This document shows, one piece after another, positions 33,050 to 45,540 of a stretch of 64,000 nucleotides of DNA. The stretch covers positions 38,704 to 102,703 of the forward strand of contig VTPC01000025.1 of assembly GCA_011009095.1 (NCBI GenBank). Reading direction: 5' to 3'. The translations under genes were made by a program, and so were the position numbers. The notes under the pieces were generated by a model. It searched no databases and was not told the origin of the DNA. It saw only the letters and a program-made list of their open reading frames with translations. The stretch is from Ignelater luminosus. Lineage: Eukaryota > Arthropoda > Insecta > Coleoptera > Elateridae. Position 1 is the first letter of the stretch. Every line of letters starts with the position of its first letter.

Positions 33050-34240
33050 TGTGTACCTGATCACTGATTGATAGATCTTTGTTGAGTTTCCTGACAGCTC
33101 AGAACCTGGTGTTGCTCGAAAGAGTGAAGACGTTTTGACAAGATGAACCCATCATGTTTATGCCTACCATTAGAACGTGCTGCTATTTTCACTGAAGCTG
33201 GTCACTCCGGTCGCCGGAAACTTCCTCTACCTTGCTTTAGACGTACTCTAGGAATGGAGCCCAGGCCATCTGGCATCCACCACAGTCGCCGCTGAGTGGA
33301 ATCCCGCTAAAGTGCCGTGTTCTCCAGGTTGATTCAGCGTTGAATTGTCGAGGGAGGAGGCGCCACACAAGTCACTCAAGTCTTACAGTACCTGACAGTA
33401 CTATTCGCCCGGTCGACCGTCCATGGTGAAGTGATTCTGAAAAGTTTAAAGCCAATTTGTCTTTGTTTTCCGTTTTCTGCTCTCATTGCCATTATCATCG
33501 AAAAAAAGCTTTGTAACTTCAACAATATTAATCCTTGAACCGACGCTCCAACATCGCTTCCTTCTGGGTTCTCCGATGTTGGCAATCCATCTTCAGATTC
33601 GACGGGCTCGCTGCAAAGACGGTTTTCATCAAGGCGCGATGACCTTTATGATCGGGAGGTGAGTTTGCGTCCTAAAATACTGAATAGTTGCGAATATCTT
33701 GTGTTGCACAGATGGACAAATACTTTGGTCGCTGCTTTATTTACTACCTTTCATCATCTATTTGTAACCAACACTCGAGCCAGCTTGCCAGCGTGGCCTG
33801 GAATTAGGAGGTCTTTAGTCTGCGATTCTATATTGCCACTTTCTTTGGTCGTCATGTAGAATGGGTGCCAGGAACGTCCGAAAATCCATCTTAGCAACTA
33901 AAATGGACATCATCATGGTGTGAGGTTCAGCTGTCACACTGTCCAAGAAGTTTACGATGGGAACGTTTTGGTGTGAGATCACTTCCACCAAACCCATCAC
34001 TGTATAGCCCTCACTCGACTTTGACTCGACCGTGTCGCCATCAACAATTTGCTGCTGCTTTGTGTGGGCCATTGGCACCATTACCCCTACCAGGTCCCTG
34101 TGCCTTCTCCGCTTACAGTTCTTTAACATCGACTCCTAGATTATCTTTAAATACTGAAGAAGTCAACCGCTTTCGGCAGCATTTGGTTTTGAAACTGTCT
34201 GCTCTCTGTCAGGCAGCAGCAAATTGAATTTTAGAATGGT
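33050..34240. other. GC-rich island without recognised gene
   Basis: About 1.2 kb of clearly higher GC than the surroundings. ORFs occur on both strands (minus 33376-33585 and 33815-34129; plus 33973-34227, Pro/Leu/Ser-rich) but none shows a domain I know. Composition and absence of introns suggest a retroelement fragment, for example a gag region, but this is inference. Confidence 0.4.
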
Positions 34241-34629
34241 TAGAATTTCTAGCTTTTAGACGAAGAGAACAAAGGTGCGACATTCTATATTCATAGGAAT
34301 CATGACATTTTATTACGGCTTAATTTAAAAGGTTTGTCTCCAAAATCCAGAGATTGTATCGTGCTGTGCCAAATTCTATTGGGTGGGTGAGCTCGAAGAG
34401 TTACTCCATGTTTATTTTTGCAAGTTAGTGAGTTGTGTTCTTGTGCAATTCCCATCCCGACGAGATTTTTGTTCACCTAAGAGTGCTCTAATGCAATTAA
34501 AGAAAAATAAAAATTGTCTTTCCAACAATATTTTTGACTGTAAAATCTCACAAATGCAAGATTTTTACGTTTTTAATGGCAGTTCCCTGTTCCTAACTTT
34601 ATAATTGCTTGATGTGCTACTTACTTACT

Positions 34630-35600
34630 TCGACTAAGTTAGCTGTCACATTCGTTGAAGGACTCTTTATAAAGATTACTTCTGTCTCGGGTCTTCTCCA
34701 AATGTATTTGATGGCATTGTGTAGCTCGTTCTTTGATTTCGAGCTCTATTACCTCATGAGCGATTCCACAGGCTGGTTCTGGTAGTACAAAGAGTTACTT
34801 ATTTTTTTGCTATTTTCATTTTTCTATGTTATCCATGTTTGACACTTCAGTCGAAATACCTTACTTACTTATTCGAGTCCCTGCTTATTGTAATTTGAAA
34901 TCGTCTATGTAAAAAGCTAATCTTTTCTGTCTCACACGACTGTCTATATTTCTAATCTTCTTCTAGTAGAATAAAGATGGCAAAGCTTTATCCTGTTTGG
35001 CATTATAGTAAAAGTGTAGGGTGTTTAACTAGCTTATTAAAGATGGCAACGTGCATTTTGCGCGTTTTTTATTTTGCAATTTATTAGCGCCCTTTGCTTA
35101 ATCGCTAATTCTAAGCCGTCTGATTGTTACACCCTACTCGATTTAGTAAAAATATGACTGTCTGAAACCATCATAAATGGGTTGTAAACATTATCTTGCA
35201 TATCTAGTAAATCATTTTAATTCTATTAAATGTTATGCTGGTTTTATTATTCGTTCCAAGTGAGATTTGAAGGTTAATTTACTATCCAGAATTATTCCTA
35301 GAAACTTGATCTCCCCCCATATACGAAAATAGACAACTCTATCAAAACCTCTGTTTTTGCCACTTTAACCAAAAGACTCTCTTTGGACATAAAATACTAC
35401 GCTTAACTAAGACCAAGTTACCAAGTAATACTGTTGAGCTAGTTCCCAACACTCAAAAGTAGGCCCTGCATCAATTTTGATAGTTTCTCCAATTTGTTTT
35501 ATGTAAGTTATTCTCTTTATTATCAAAATGTTATCCAAACAAAAAGCTGTTAGCTTAAGACTACATAATAAAACCTTCCATTAATGATATCTACATGTAA
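34630..35600 (-). pseudogene. LINE fragment (Jockey/LOA-like), RT end and C-terminus
   Basis: Minus-strand translation gives KFLGIILDSKLTFKSHLERI near 35225-35315 (RT thumb, compare LGxxLDxKLTWxxH). Nearer the 3' end it gives LPEPACGIAHEVIELEIKER and a H-x-x-H motif with FIKSPS near 34660-34800, resembling the C-terminal tail of RNase H-bearing LINEs. A possible small MITE with AGGGTGT...ACACCCT ends (about 35019-35133) lies between. Heavily decayed. Confidence 0.55.
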
Positions 35601-36493
35601 TGAAAGAATTTAAGTAAAAAATTAACATGATTGACAAAAAGGATCTTCCGACTAGATGATATTATTTATTACATCTAGAGGACTGACTGTTCAATAGAGT
35701 AAAAGTGTTTTTCCCATAGAGAAAATCATATAGGGACATCATTCAATGGAAAAAAGTACTGCAATTATAGATCTTGCTACATGATGGGTAAGTTTGATCT
35801 ATCAAAGAGATAGGGCACAGTCAAATCAAGACTCAGTCGGTGTGCTCAACTAGGCTCAATTCAGATCTGGTCCGGTGTGACAACTTCGGACATCAAGTGT
35901 CACTACAGCTAGGTTCGCGATAAATTAAACTGTTCCGGCAATAGAGGAGGAATTTAAAAATCTTTGAAATTTCGATAATGAGTACTTAGGCTCCACCCCA
36001 AAACCATCTCTGAAGTTGACCTTGGCCTTTTGATTTATCTAGTGTCACTTCCTCCTTGTCTTATTGTATGTGTAGTAAAACTTTAAAACGTGGAAACATA
36101 ATGCTTTTGTGTTCTAATCGACACGGGTAAAAGAAAATAGCATTTTGATAATGTAACACTGTTTAATTAAAAAAGGGGTTTGGCTATTTCTTAAATAATT
36201 AATAATCTGAATAGAAATTGTGATGTAACCTGTCAACTTTGATTTTTCTAAATGAACCCCAAGAACCTTGTCAGTCACTTTTACTTGGTACGTATACTGT
36301 GACGTTAAACAAGTCTACAAAAAATAATAGAATAGAAAGAGAAAAATGCGCAACGAGCTTAAAGAAATATCAATCCATTTTTAAATTATTTTAAATTTAT
36401 TTTTGCCTTTATCACAAGGTAGTGCCTCAGGATCATTATTTGGTTGGCAACAAATAAAAATTAGGAATGATAACTTCTTAACTGTAGCGGTAA
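35601..36493. other. Intergenic, no gene recognised
   Basis: No supported feature; short ORFs only. Confidence 0.35.
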
Positions 36494-36495
36494 TA

Positions 36496-37788
36496 CGAGG
36501 GTGGTCTGAAAAGTTTCCGACCTCAACGTGAAGATGGCAGCACTCGTAAATAAAAGCTACTGAATTTCGTTGTTCATCTGTTGACAGTTACTCACCAAAG
36601 TTTCAGCCATTTTGGACGCGCAGTTTTTATGTAACAGTCGTTTGAGTGAGTTGATGTGAGATTTTTTTGTGAAAATGGACAAAATCGAGTATCGAGCTGT
36701 CATTAAATATTTGTTTTTGAAAGGCAATACGCCTTTGCAAATAAAAGATGAGTTGACTTCTGTGTATGGGGACTCTGCACCATCATTTACCACAGTGAAA
36801 TTTTGGGCTGCTGAATTTAAACGTGGCCGTAAGAGCTTGGGAGACGATGAACGTTCGGGACGTCCAAAAACTGCAACTACCCACGAAAACATCGCCAAAG
36901 TTCACCAAATGGTGCTAGACGACCGCCGAATTAAAGTGAGAGAGATAGCAGAGATTATGAACATGTCAAAAGAACGTGTTTGTCACATATTAAATCAATA
37001 TTTAGGCATGAGAAAGCTGTCCGCGCGTTGGGTGCCGCGTTTGCTCACGTTAGACCAAAAACGTGTTCGAATGAATGTTTCCAACGCTCTTTTGGCTCAG
37101 TTTAGGCGAAATAAATCCGAGTTTTGGCGCCGATTAATTACTGTAGATGAAACTTGGATACACCATTATACGCCCGAAACAAAAATACAGTCCAAACAGT
37201 GGACTGCAAAGGGGTAACCGGCTCCAAAAAAAGCAAAAACTGTTTTTCGGCTGGGAAAGTGATGGCGACTGTTTTTTGGGATAGTCATGGAGTTATTTTA
37301 ATCGATTATCTTCAAAAAGGAAAAACCATTACAGGAGCATACTATGCATCATTACTTGACAAGCTGAAGGCAGAACTTGCGAAAAAACGGCCACATTTGC
37401 AGAAAAAGAAAATCCTGTTTCACCAAGACAACGCACCGTCTCACACCTCAGCGGTTGCCATGGCGAAAATACACGAATTACGGTATGAACTGCTTGACCA
37501 TCCGCCTTACTCACCAGATCTAGCCCCAAGCGACTTCTTTTTGTTCCCTCATCTAAAAGTTGCGCTCGGAGGACAAAGATTTTCGTCAAATGAAGAGGCA
37601 ATCACCTTCGTGAACAATTATTTTGCAGAGAAAAATGCCGAGTACTATTTGGACGGGTTACAGAGACGGAAGCATCGCTGGGAGAAGTGTGTAGAGTTGC
37701 AAGGAGACTATGTTGAAAAATAAAAAAAAAAATTCAGAAAAAATGTCTTGTATCTTTGTTAGGTCGGAAACTTTTCAGACCACCCTCG
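36496..37788 (+). mobile_element. mariner element, copy 2
   Basis: 1293 bp with inverted termini CGAGGGTGGTCTGAAAAGTT and its inverse, flanked by TA (36494-36495 and 37789-37790). Same family as the copies at 18077 and 58452. Confidence 0.93.
36675..37723 (+). pseudogene. mariner transposase (DD34D), nonsense and frameshift
   Basis: Starts MDKIEYRAVIK. The N-terminal helix-turn-helix domains, then VDETWIHHY, FHQDNAPSHTS and YSPDLAPSDFF supply all three catalytic Asp. The usual C-terminal end (EKCVELQGDYVEK) is complete. Two lesions only: GGG TAA at 37212-37217 (stop after WTAKG), and a run of five T instead of six near 37243 that shifts the frame by one. Both are close together in the middle of the gene; elsewhere the copy is intact, so loss of function is recent. 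Confidence 0.92.
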
Positions 37789-38197
37789 TACATGCGCTAG
37801 TTCCCAAATAGTTTAGAAAAACATAATTTTAAAAAAATTTAAATTTTAAACTCTTGCCTAGTTGTAGTTAAATTGTGTAAACACAAAAGATGATTCTTTT
37901 ATTAAACTTTCTATTAATAAAAATTTAAAGAGGATTTAGAGTTTTGAATTTTGAAAAACGAACTCGAACAGTAGGTAAATCACATAACAGAAATAGATTT
38001 GTCAGCCTATGAAGACTATGTTTCCATTCAGACTCTACTGCATCAAAATGTTTTTTAAAATTTATTGTTTGTTTCTTTTATCGTCTGATCAGATTGTAGA
38101 AATGAAACAAGTCCTCAAGTATAAAATATTTCTAGGTAGGTATGCAAGGTTTTCTATTTCTTAAAAAAGCAATACAAAAAGCTTCAAATCTACTTAC

Positions 38198-38315
38198 ATA
38201 ACCATACAAACTGTAGTCTATTATAAAACATGTATCATCAAACGTATTTAAAATTAAGAATGCAGTTTCATCTTTCTTAGCAACAACTGACAAAAAAGGC
38301 GACTTAGCATTAGTA
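38198..38315 (-). CDS. Possible coding exon, unknown protein
   Basis: Minus-strand open frame bounded by a TTATTCAG acceptor and a GTAAGT donor. It encodes KSPFLSVVAKKDETAFLILN, then TFDDTCFIIDYSLYGY. Alternatively it starts at an ATG at 38338 with a short hydrophobic leader (MYVTLLFSTNA), giving a secreted-protein first exon. Third-position and residue pattern look coding, but no family is recognised and no partner exon could be joined with confidence. Confidence 0.3.
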
Positions 38316-39522
38316 CTGAATAACAATGTTACATACATAAAAATCAAATATTTTATAGTACAAGCTTAAATAATATATCGTAGTAAAAAGCTCTAAATAG
38401 AAGGATGACCGCATGCGTTTTAACATTTGATCAAATTTGGTTGGGTGACATTTATAAACAAAAAGAAGAAAAAGGAAAGGAAAAACTAATTGTGTTTATA
38501 AAAAATACCTGCGATGAATATGTAAATTAGGATGACCGCGAAATAATTCGGATTAAACGTTATATAAATTTTAATTAGTGAACCAGTTCAACAGCAAACA
38601 GTTAGCGACTGTGGTTTTTAGAAAAAGTAAATCATTCCCACAATTAAGACTTTTTTATGGTTGAATAAGTAATTACTGACATTTAAGATTAAGTGTGTGT
38701 GAAGACCGTCGTAAAATATACCAAAACGGAAATATTATACTTCTATTGTGTCAACCTTGGGCATTGTAAATGGAATTTATTTATAAATCGTATCTTCCTG
38801 ATTGCTGGCTATAAATTTTATATTTCATATTTAAAATTGAAATTTTAATCTAAAAACGGCAATCATCTTTAATATTCAAGGAGTATCATAAATCAAGAAA
38901 AATATATATGGATTGTGCTTTATTGGTATGCAATAATATTTTTTTCTTGATATTTGTATTGAAACCTATTGGGGCTGCCTCTATCTTTACTTCCATCTTA
39001 ATCTTTATTTAAATTTACACCTTGATAAAATTTGCAATATTTAGTGCTTACATATAATATTGCACATTTCAGCAATTGGCGCTTGTATACTGTTAGATGA
39101 GTGTTCTTAATTATTTTACTTGTTTGTTAAATGTAAGAAAGTAAAGTAAATGTGCTTTAGTGCAACCCAAACATTGTTCCATAACTTGATTACTAGAAAT
39201 GAAGAAGATTTAAGCCAACCACAGTAAACTGATTTTTATAACTCCGATTAGTAAAAGTTATTAGCTTGTTCACATTCTGAGAACTTTAACAAATAATTAA
39301 ATTTCTTTATGTAAATGATTGGAGACTTGCAAAGTTCAGCCTTGGAGAAATATTTATCGAGAGAAAAGTAACCTCCTTATTAACGATACGTAACGTTCAT
39401 GAAGCTGTACCTCGACAAGCTAAACAAGTTAAACAGGGTTTGGATATAATAGTAAGTCAATTCGTATAAAAAATAGAAAATACCTGCTGTACATTATCAA
39501 ATATTTTATGACGAAAAGTGCA

Positions 39523-39834
39523 TCAGTAAAACTGCCATACAAATTCTGACTCATCAATGGTCTTCTTGTAGTTTGACGAAATTCCGTTTGTCACTTCTTT
39601 TTCTCTAGGACATTTTGCCTCATCTAGTTGCCACTGAAACTTGCTCAAGTGTAATATAACTTGCAAAAAACGTGAACAGAAGTTTTCTCGTTCTCCCTGC
39701 AATGTTTGCAATAATGAAATAACTGTCTTCTCAAAGTGGTATAGTATCGAAAAGTTCAGTACCAGTATTATTCCTAGAAGTAGAGTCAAATCTGTTATTT
39801 TGTATCGTGCGACAATATACTGGAATCCAAATTA
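39523..39834 (-). CDS. Possible coding exon with a hydrophobic segment, unknown
   Basis: Minus-strand open frame after a TTGGATTCCAG acceptor, about 100 codons to a TGA: a hydrophobic stretch (LTLLLGIILVLNFSILYHF) followed by a soluble part with ENFCSRFLQVILHLSKFQ. It has no ATG near its start, so it would be an internal or last exon. Chemoreceptor-like ends were considered, but the conserved C-terminal motif is absent. Confidence 0.25.
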
Positions 39835-40288
39835 AAGTTATCCAGTTTGCTTTGTTTATATGAGTTCTTAGATCTCTGCTCTAGTCCACCCAAGAACTAG
39901 ACTAGATCGATGGAATTAGCAGCTGCGGGAATTTCATCCAAAAGACTCTGCTGAGTATACTAATTGAGAAGTGTTTTACAAAAAAAAAGCATAATGGAGC
40001 AGTCACTACTTGCGAAGAACAGTTTATTCTTCACTAGTAAACTAATAATCTGATATTATAGACTTTCATGTTCTTTTGCTGGCTAAAAACAATTTTGTTG
40101 CATTCTATGCTTAATTATGCCTCGGTCATAATATGCAATAACGGCAGGTTTAGGAGGGCTTCTAGAGTTAATGACACTTGTGATCTCTAAACAAGAGGAC
40201 CTCTCCACTTGTTACAGCGATTTCCTGAGAAATCAATGAAGAAGCATATAGTATCAGGAGTCTGATTATCACAGTGTAGAGCTCCCAT

Positions 40289-42466
40289 TAGGGTGGGCCT
40301 AATTTTTCTTCAATTCGTAATACCGCGGAAAAGTTGCAAATTGGGGAGACCAAAAAGGGGTAAAAAAAGAAATAAAATTGGTTTATATCTTTCAGTCGCG
40401 CATGTACTCTAAAGTTTGCCGAAATTTGGAAAAATTCACATTTTCAAATTAGCCTCTTCCCGAATCTAATAGCTCAAATTCTTATGTATTAGAACCACAG
40501 AAAATAATGTTGAAATATTATTTAAATCCATCAACATCTTTTGGTTGCGCATTGCCTTCAAAGTTAATAAAATTTTGAAAAAAAATTACAAATAAAAGTA
40601 GATCATAGTTCAAGGGAAAAAACATACTAACACCTTACATGTATTTTTTTTTTGTTTTCTTTATTTATATTATTAAAAACAAATTATTTTAGACTATCAG
40701 TAATATTTATAAAGAGACTTTGTTTTTAAAAAAACTAAGCTTTTGAGTGAAGAGTTGTAAGTCCAAGAAACTCATGTTTGAACAATTGAACATCTCCGTT
40801 TTTACTCATTCTTAGCTGAAGGTACTTTGAAATCTGATTTATGGGCGACGTTAGGCATGGTTGATCTTGACAGCAGAGTCGTTCTGATGAAACCATCCCT
40901 AAACTTAGCTCCGCAAACTTTTGCTGAGGTTTTAGTCACGAGCTTCACAGATCGTTCAACTGCCTGTGTGTGAACTAGAAATGTCTTCAATGTTATATCC
41001 TAATTAGGGACTGAGTCACTTTGAATATGTGATTTAATCTCATCGTCACTGATATCTTTTAATAATGAGGAAGAAGATAAAGCACAGTCCATTCAGTTAA
41101 TTATTTCCGAGTAGTATTGAGCCTTGAAATAGAGTTTTGGTGGCATGAATGTTTTGATAGTTGTTCTCTTTTGATCTAACTGTCTCGCTTTGAGAATTCG
41201 TCGAGGCCCAAGTTTTCTTATGTGTTATGTATTATCTTGTGTCATGGCTAACATTAAATGTTCTGGATGAGCAAAAAAGCCATTTCGTTCTAACACAGGG
41301 TTGACAATATTACGTAAATCTTCAGGCAGGTAGCTTGAAGATTGTATTGACTGGTACACAAGTTTTGGTCCATCTGTAAAGTAGTTACTTGTTTTAATAC
41401 TAAACCACATTGGCATGTATGATTTCGAGATTAATACAACTACTTCTTGAAGTTCAGGTGTGGAATTTTCTTCACTTAAGTACGCTCTGAGAGTTCGATT
41501 TGTTGTTGGTAACCACCTCGAGTGTGACAAGGGACCAGGATCTCGTACAACCAAATCCTCTTTACAGTTTTTTGACTTTATTGCCATGGAAACATAGAGC
41601 AGATATTGCTGATTCTTACTTAGTATATGTCTGTAAATTGTAGGGATCTGACAGCCAATACTCTTGAAGCGAATCACTGGACGTTTTTGCAGCCACTTAG
41701 CTGTTTATCAATTGGCCCTCTCAAAGATTTTTGACCCGTTAATTTACCGTCTAGGTATTAAAACAGATGCCGGAATGGCAGTTCATTGAAACGGAGAAGG
41801 CAAACTGCCTTTTGTAACGGTTTCCCCAAAAGTATTTTGATTCGATGAACAGACGGTTTTTCCAACCTGTATTAACAGCAGTGTCATCACATTCTATGAA
41901 AACTAATTGTACCAAATATAGGGCAATCAAATACCTGTCTTGTGATGATTTGTTTAGGTACAGCCATAGTATATCACAGTTAAGTCACAAAGTTACACAA
42001 AAATGTCATAACACAAAACCAACATTGAAATAAATGCAAATGCTAAAATAATAACTGGGAAGAGAGAACGAAACATATATCAAACACCAGGAATAAATGC
42101 AGACTGACAGAACAATGGCGTGGCGCGGTAGAGAGAGTGGTAGGTAGGCGGAGCGTCGTGGTCATTGACCCGAGCAAGTTACGGCAAGCGCGAGAATCTG
42201 TTAGATTTTTTCTAAATCATTATCGGTTCGAGTAAGAGTCGGCTAAAGTTATTACAATTAAATATTGACAAGTTAAGTAAGATAAGAAATTATCGTAAAA
42301 ATATAAATTGTTCCAAATTTCGACAAAGATTAGAGCACATGCTCGACCGAAAGATTTAAACAGATTTTATTCCTTTTTTTACCCCTTTTTAGTCTTCTCA
42401 ATTTGCAACTTTTCCGCGGTATTACGACGACTTGAAAACAAATTTGAATTTTTTCGGCTTACCGTA
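40289..42466 (-). mobile_element. hAT-like element copy 3, full length with TIRs
   Basis: The left end TAGGGTGGGCCTAATTTTTC and the right end (inverse TACGGTAAGCCGAAAAAAT) form long imperfect inverted repeats. The shared block ATACCGCGGAAAAGTTGCAA lies at 40320-40339 and, inverted, near 42404-42423, and the block AAAAAGGGGTAAAAAAAG follows in both arms. The flanks GCTCCCAT (40281-40288) and GCCCCCAT (42467-42474) are an 8-bp duplication with one change. 2178 bp in total. Confidence 0.85.
40802..41850 (-). pseudogene. hAT-like transposase remnant, copy 3
   Basis: Minus-strand order: PKGSLPSPFQ-like start, IGCQIPTIYRHILSKNQQYL, VVRDPGPLSHSRWLPTTNRT, LQEVVVLISKSYMPMWFSIK, YLPEDLRNIVNPVLERNGFF and AHPEHLMLAM (ORF 41225-41677). 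Then the C-terminal block THTQAVERSVKLVTKTSAKV, GAKFRDGFIRTTLLSRS (around 40802-40985). The N-terminal half with the CDG catalytic block is missing. The C-terminal block is well preserved and shows where the product of the 1261 copy is truncated. Confidence 0.75.
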
Positions 42467-42474
42467 GCCCCCAT

Positions 42475-43080
42475 CCCTTTTTCCAACCGGTAAGAAAAAA
42501 TTTTCTTCTAGGACTGGTCTTGAAAACAACTTGTCATCTAAGTTTATTCTCTCCAATCTCTTCTGGTTGGTGAAGACAACCGATCGGTTTTAACAGGACT
42601 AACTGTCAATTTGATTCCAACGCACTAACTTTTTATAATATTGAGCCCTTTGCAAGAGCAGACTAACATTAACAAGAAACGTACACGACATAAGAACCAC
42701 ATGGCTATTCGCACAGCTTTGTATGAATAAGTTGTCCTAACATTGAGACTTTGCAGAAGTGCGACACCACAAGTTGAGAAAAAACTCTACTCCGAAGGCA
42801 GCCTCGGTCTAAGAATGCTCTAATCTACGGAGGCTTATTATCACCTCACCTAATAAACATGGCTCTTATCCACCTCATGACTCTGGGAGATACAGTGTGC
42901 TCTGCTAGAAGCCGAATGTTGTATTATCAAAACCTCTTTGTGTATCCAAAAACGTTCCAAAAGAGAGCTGTTATTGCTACAGCCTTTTTTAGTCTTATAA
43001 ACTAAAGAACTATACAAAGACAGCTTTAGTTGACTTGTCTGGTTAATAAGCAAGCCAAAAAGCATATAGAGGCAACCTTC
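42475..43080. other. Unassigned intergenic sequence
   Basis: No recognised feature. Confidence 0.3.
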
Positions 43081-44800
43081 TCTTTAGTAGTGCCTACATA
43101 AACCCTAAGGTGTATGTTAGCAATTTTGGCAAGAAAGTGTGCATTACTTTGTGGGCTTGTTTGTACGCAGGCATGCCGCTGTTTCTACGGGATGTTCGGG
43201 CATATTATTGTCTAACGTTTTAAACTAGAACTGAATAGCACCTTATGGCAGATGTTCACTTTCTATAGCCACTATAAATCACCTTACATTTTATAGAGTT
43301 TCTTGAAAGTACTACAGGCTGCTTTCACAGATAATTAGACTATTTCAAGAGTGCTGCCGGTTTTCGATCACAGTGCTCTACAATACGCATAAGTACCCTA
43401 ATTCTAGTGAGCGCTTTAAGAACGCTTCAAAAAGGCGTTTCATGGTCAATATCAGCCTGACCAAAGGCCTTGCTTAAAGTTTGTGTATATTAATTCAGAA
43501 AATTAACTAACGTGATATGGGAAAGATTAGTAAGATATTGTAAATTTTCTCAATAAAGAATAAGCAAAAACATATCTAGCAGGAATTCTACCTGACGAAT
43601 CAAGTTGTTGTTTTAGATAATTCCTTTTGATGAATAAAACTGAGTTATCTGATGTTGATAATCAGAGTAGAAATTACATAATTGACATAAGCAAATCACT
43701 TTGTCAGATAAAGATTTGTGGTTATCAATACTAAAATATGATAGTCTTGATCATTTATTTGTTAGGATTTTGGCATGCAAATAAGTATTAGCAGATTCTT
43801 ACTAAAACGCTGACTGCTTTCTTCCTTTTTCACTTTGATGCAAATTTTCATGGGAATGTTTTTAGAAATTGGGAAAGAATATTAGAAAGTTATAAAATAA
43901 TAAAATACTATATTATTGCAGGTATACGGTATTTTCATAGTCAAAATAACATTAATATAATATAAAAATAGTTATGTAACTAATTACTAAAAAATAGAAA
44001 CTAAGTAGATAAATGGATATTTTAAATCTCATCAACTGAACGCACACAAAAGTTCTAAAAGAGTTGATGGCAAAGTTTCATTGCAATTAACATTTTCAGA
44101 TTCTAAAACGTCACACGACTAATGGAGATGATTTGGTAAAAGACATCGTCTAAAATGTCTATCTAAGAAATACAAGATACTTAAGACTATCACAGGAGTA
44201 CCATGAGTTGCAGATATGGATAGTAATAGGCAAACACATGCCAGTGGATAATTGTCACTAATACTATACACTTCTGACACTGCAGACGCGCTGCCGATTA
44301 TTGCTGCCAGATAACTACAAGATATTGTAGTTATAATCGATAACTGAACATTGATGACTTGGGGTAATTTATTGGGTTTACTCTAAAGTTTTGTAGTAAC
44401 TTAGAACAATGGAGGATTAGTACGAATAAGAGACTTATAATGTAAAAGATTATAACGGGTCCTATAGAAATGGAATCAGGATTATGAACTACAATTGACC
44501 CAACTAATATAATATAAAAAGGTATAGCATTTAACCATATAAATGATATTGCGAACTTATAATTTTCACGGAGCTTTTTAAATAGCACAAAAGAATAAGC
44601 AGTAACATACCAATCTATACTTAGCACTATAGAAAACCATAATACAACCAAATGGGATGTCATTGTAGTATGGATTAACAAAAATTTAGCTATGGGGTTT
44701 TCATTAAGGCGTAAAAAAGCATATATCAGGACGTTAAGAGGCAGAATAGTTGTGTGTAAATAAAGTAATTTCAGTCAAAACTCGATTGTCTGTTCATAAT
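43080..44800. repeat. Segmental duplication containing the GPCR pseudogene
   Basis: Collinear with 55945-58040: shared flank (GCCTACATAAAC, TGTATGTTAGCAATT, CGGG(A/G)TGTT(C/T)GGGCATATTATT), then 3' flank and receptor body. The junction at about 44755 jumps from sequence matching 57410 to sequence matching about 58014, so roughly 600 bp with the receptor's 5' end and promoter is missing from this copy. Confidence 0.8.
44045..44760 (-). pseudogene. Receptor-like (7TM) pseudogene, 5' end deleted
   Basis: Homologue of the ORF at 56697-57581. It begins about where TM3 of the intact copy lies. The frame 44331-44681 covers TM3 (TMTSHLVVLWFSIVLSIDWY), TM4 and TM5 (PVIIFYIISLLFVLILHCSK, then RVNPINYPK). 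After a 1-nt shift near 44330-44345 a second frame continues with VQLSIITTISCSYLAAIIGS-like TM6, TM7 (GTPVIVLSILYFLDRHFRRC) and the tail. TM1 and TM2 are removed by the deletion. Two independent kinds of damage mean it is not functional. Confidence 0.8.
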
Positions 44801-44989
44801 TTTGTTTTATCTCAATAAGGCAGTCAAACTTAAAATTTGTATCATTTGTTTTCAACAAACTTCGTAGGAATCGTTACTGAATTTGCGAAATCTGTGTGTA
44901 TGTATTGATGTTTTGTGTTATCTGTGCTATTATCAGGTTCTTAACTCAGTTTTACTAGAAAATCCAATGTTTTTGTATCTCGAATCCAA

Positions 44990-45540
44990 GAAAGTGGTAA
45001 CAACTAAGAAATTGCTAAAGTGAAGTTCCGCCTTGTTTCCACATCTTGTATAAGTTTTTTAACATCTACATTTATCAGTCTCTGCTGTTCTATAAATTTT
45101 GTCATTGCTGGGCTAGTTCTTTGAAAGAATCCTAGAATCATTCTAACTTTATCTAAAATGACAGACACGGACACATACCTTAGAGTTCTTTGCAACTAAT
45201 TTAATAGTATGTCCATAACATCCAAAATGCTTAAGTCTCAAACTATCCTTTATTGCTTTTATGATGTTGGGTGCATTGTCTGATACCACCACTATTACTT
45301 TATCTTTTAAATTCCATTCAGGAATAATTCTTCGTAATTTATTGGCTAGGCTAACACTTTTGAGGTGTGGAAGCCGCTACATGAATTTCAATTATTTTCT
45401 TTGTAAATGTTGGTACGCCCGGTATAGCTCTTTACAATATGCATGTCGATATAAAATTACAATATATCGGTTAACACCTTCTGCCGTTCAACTTTTAAAC
45501 TTTACTTTTTGCTTGACCTTTCTCGGGCCAAGAGTGCTTT
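44990..45540 (-). pseudogene. hAT transposase fragment (BED-zinc-finger hAT type)
   Basis: Minus strand: WNLKDKVIVVVSDNAPNIIK and KHFGCYGHTIKLV carry the hAT motifs D-N-x-x-N (second Asp) and C-x-x-H-x-x-x-L. They are followed, past a frame change, by VRMILGFFQRTSPAMTKFIE and KKLIQDVETRRNFTLA (usual TRWNS; Trp changed to Arg). No dimerisation domain or TIRs were found. A different family from the 1261/21961/40289 elements. Confidence 0.75.

Larger units (their letters stand above)
37791..40280. other. Mostly unassigned, two weak minus-strand exon candidates
   Basis: Apart from the candidates at 38198-38315 and 39523-39834 nothing is recognised. The stretch is AT-rich without transposon termini. 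Confidence 0.35.
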
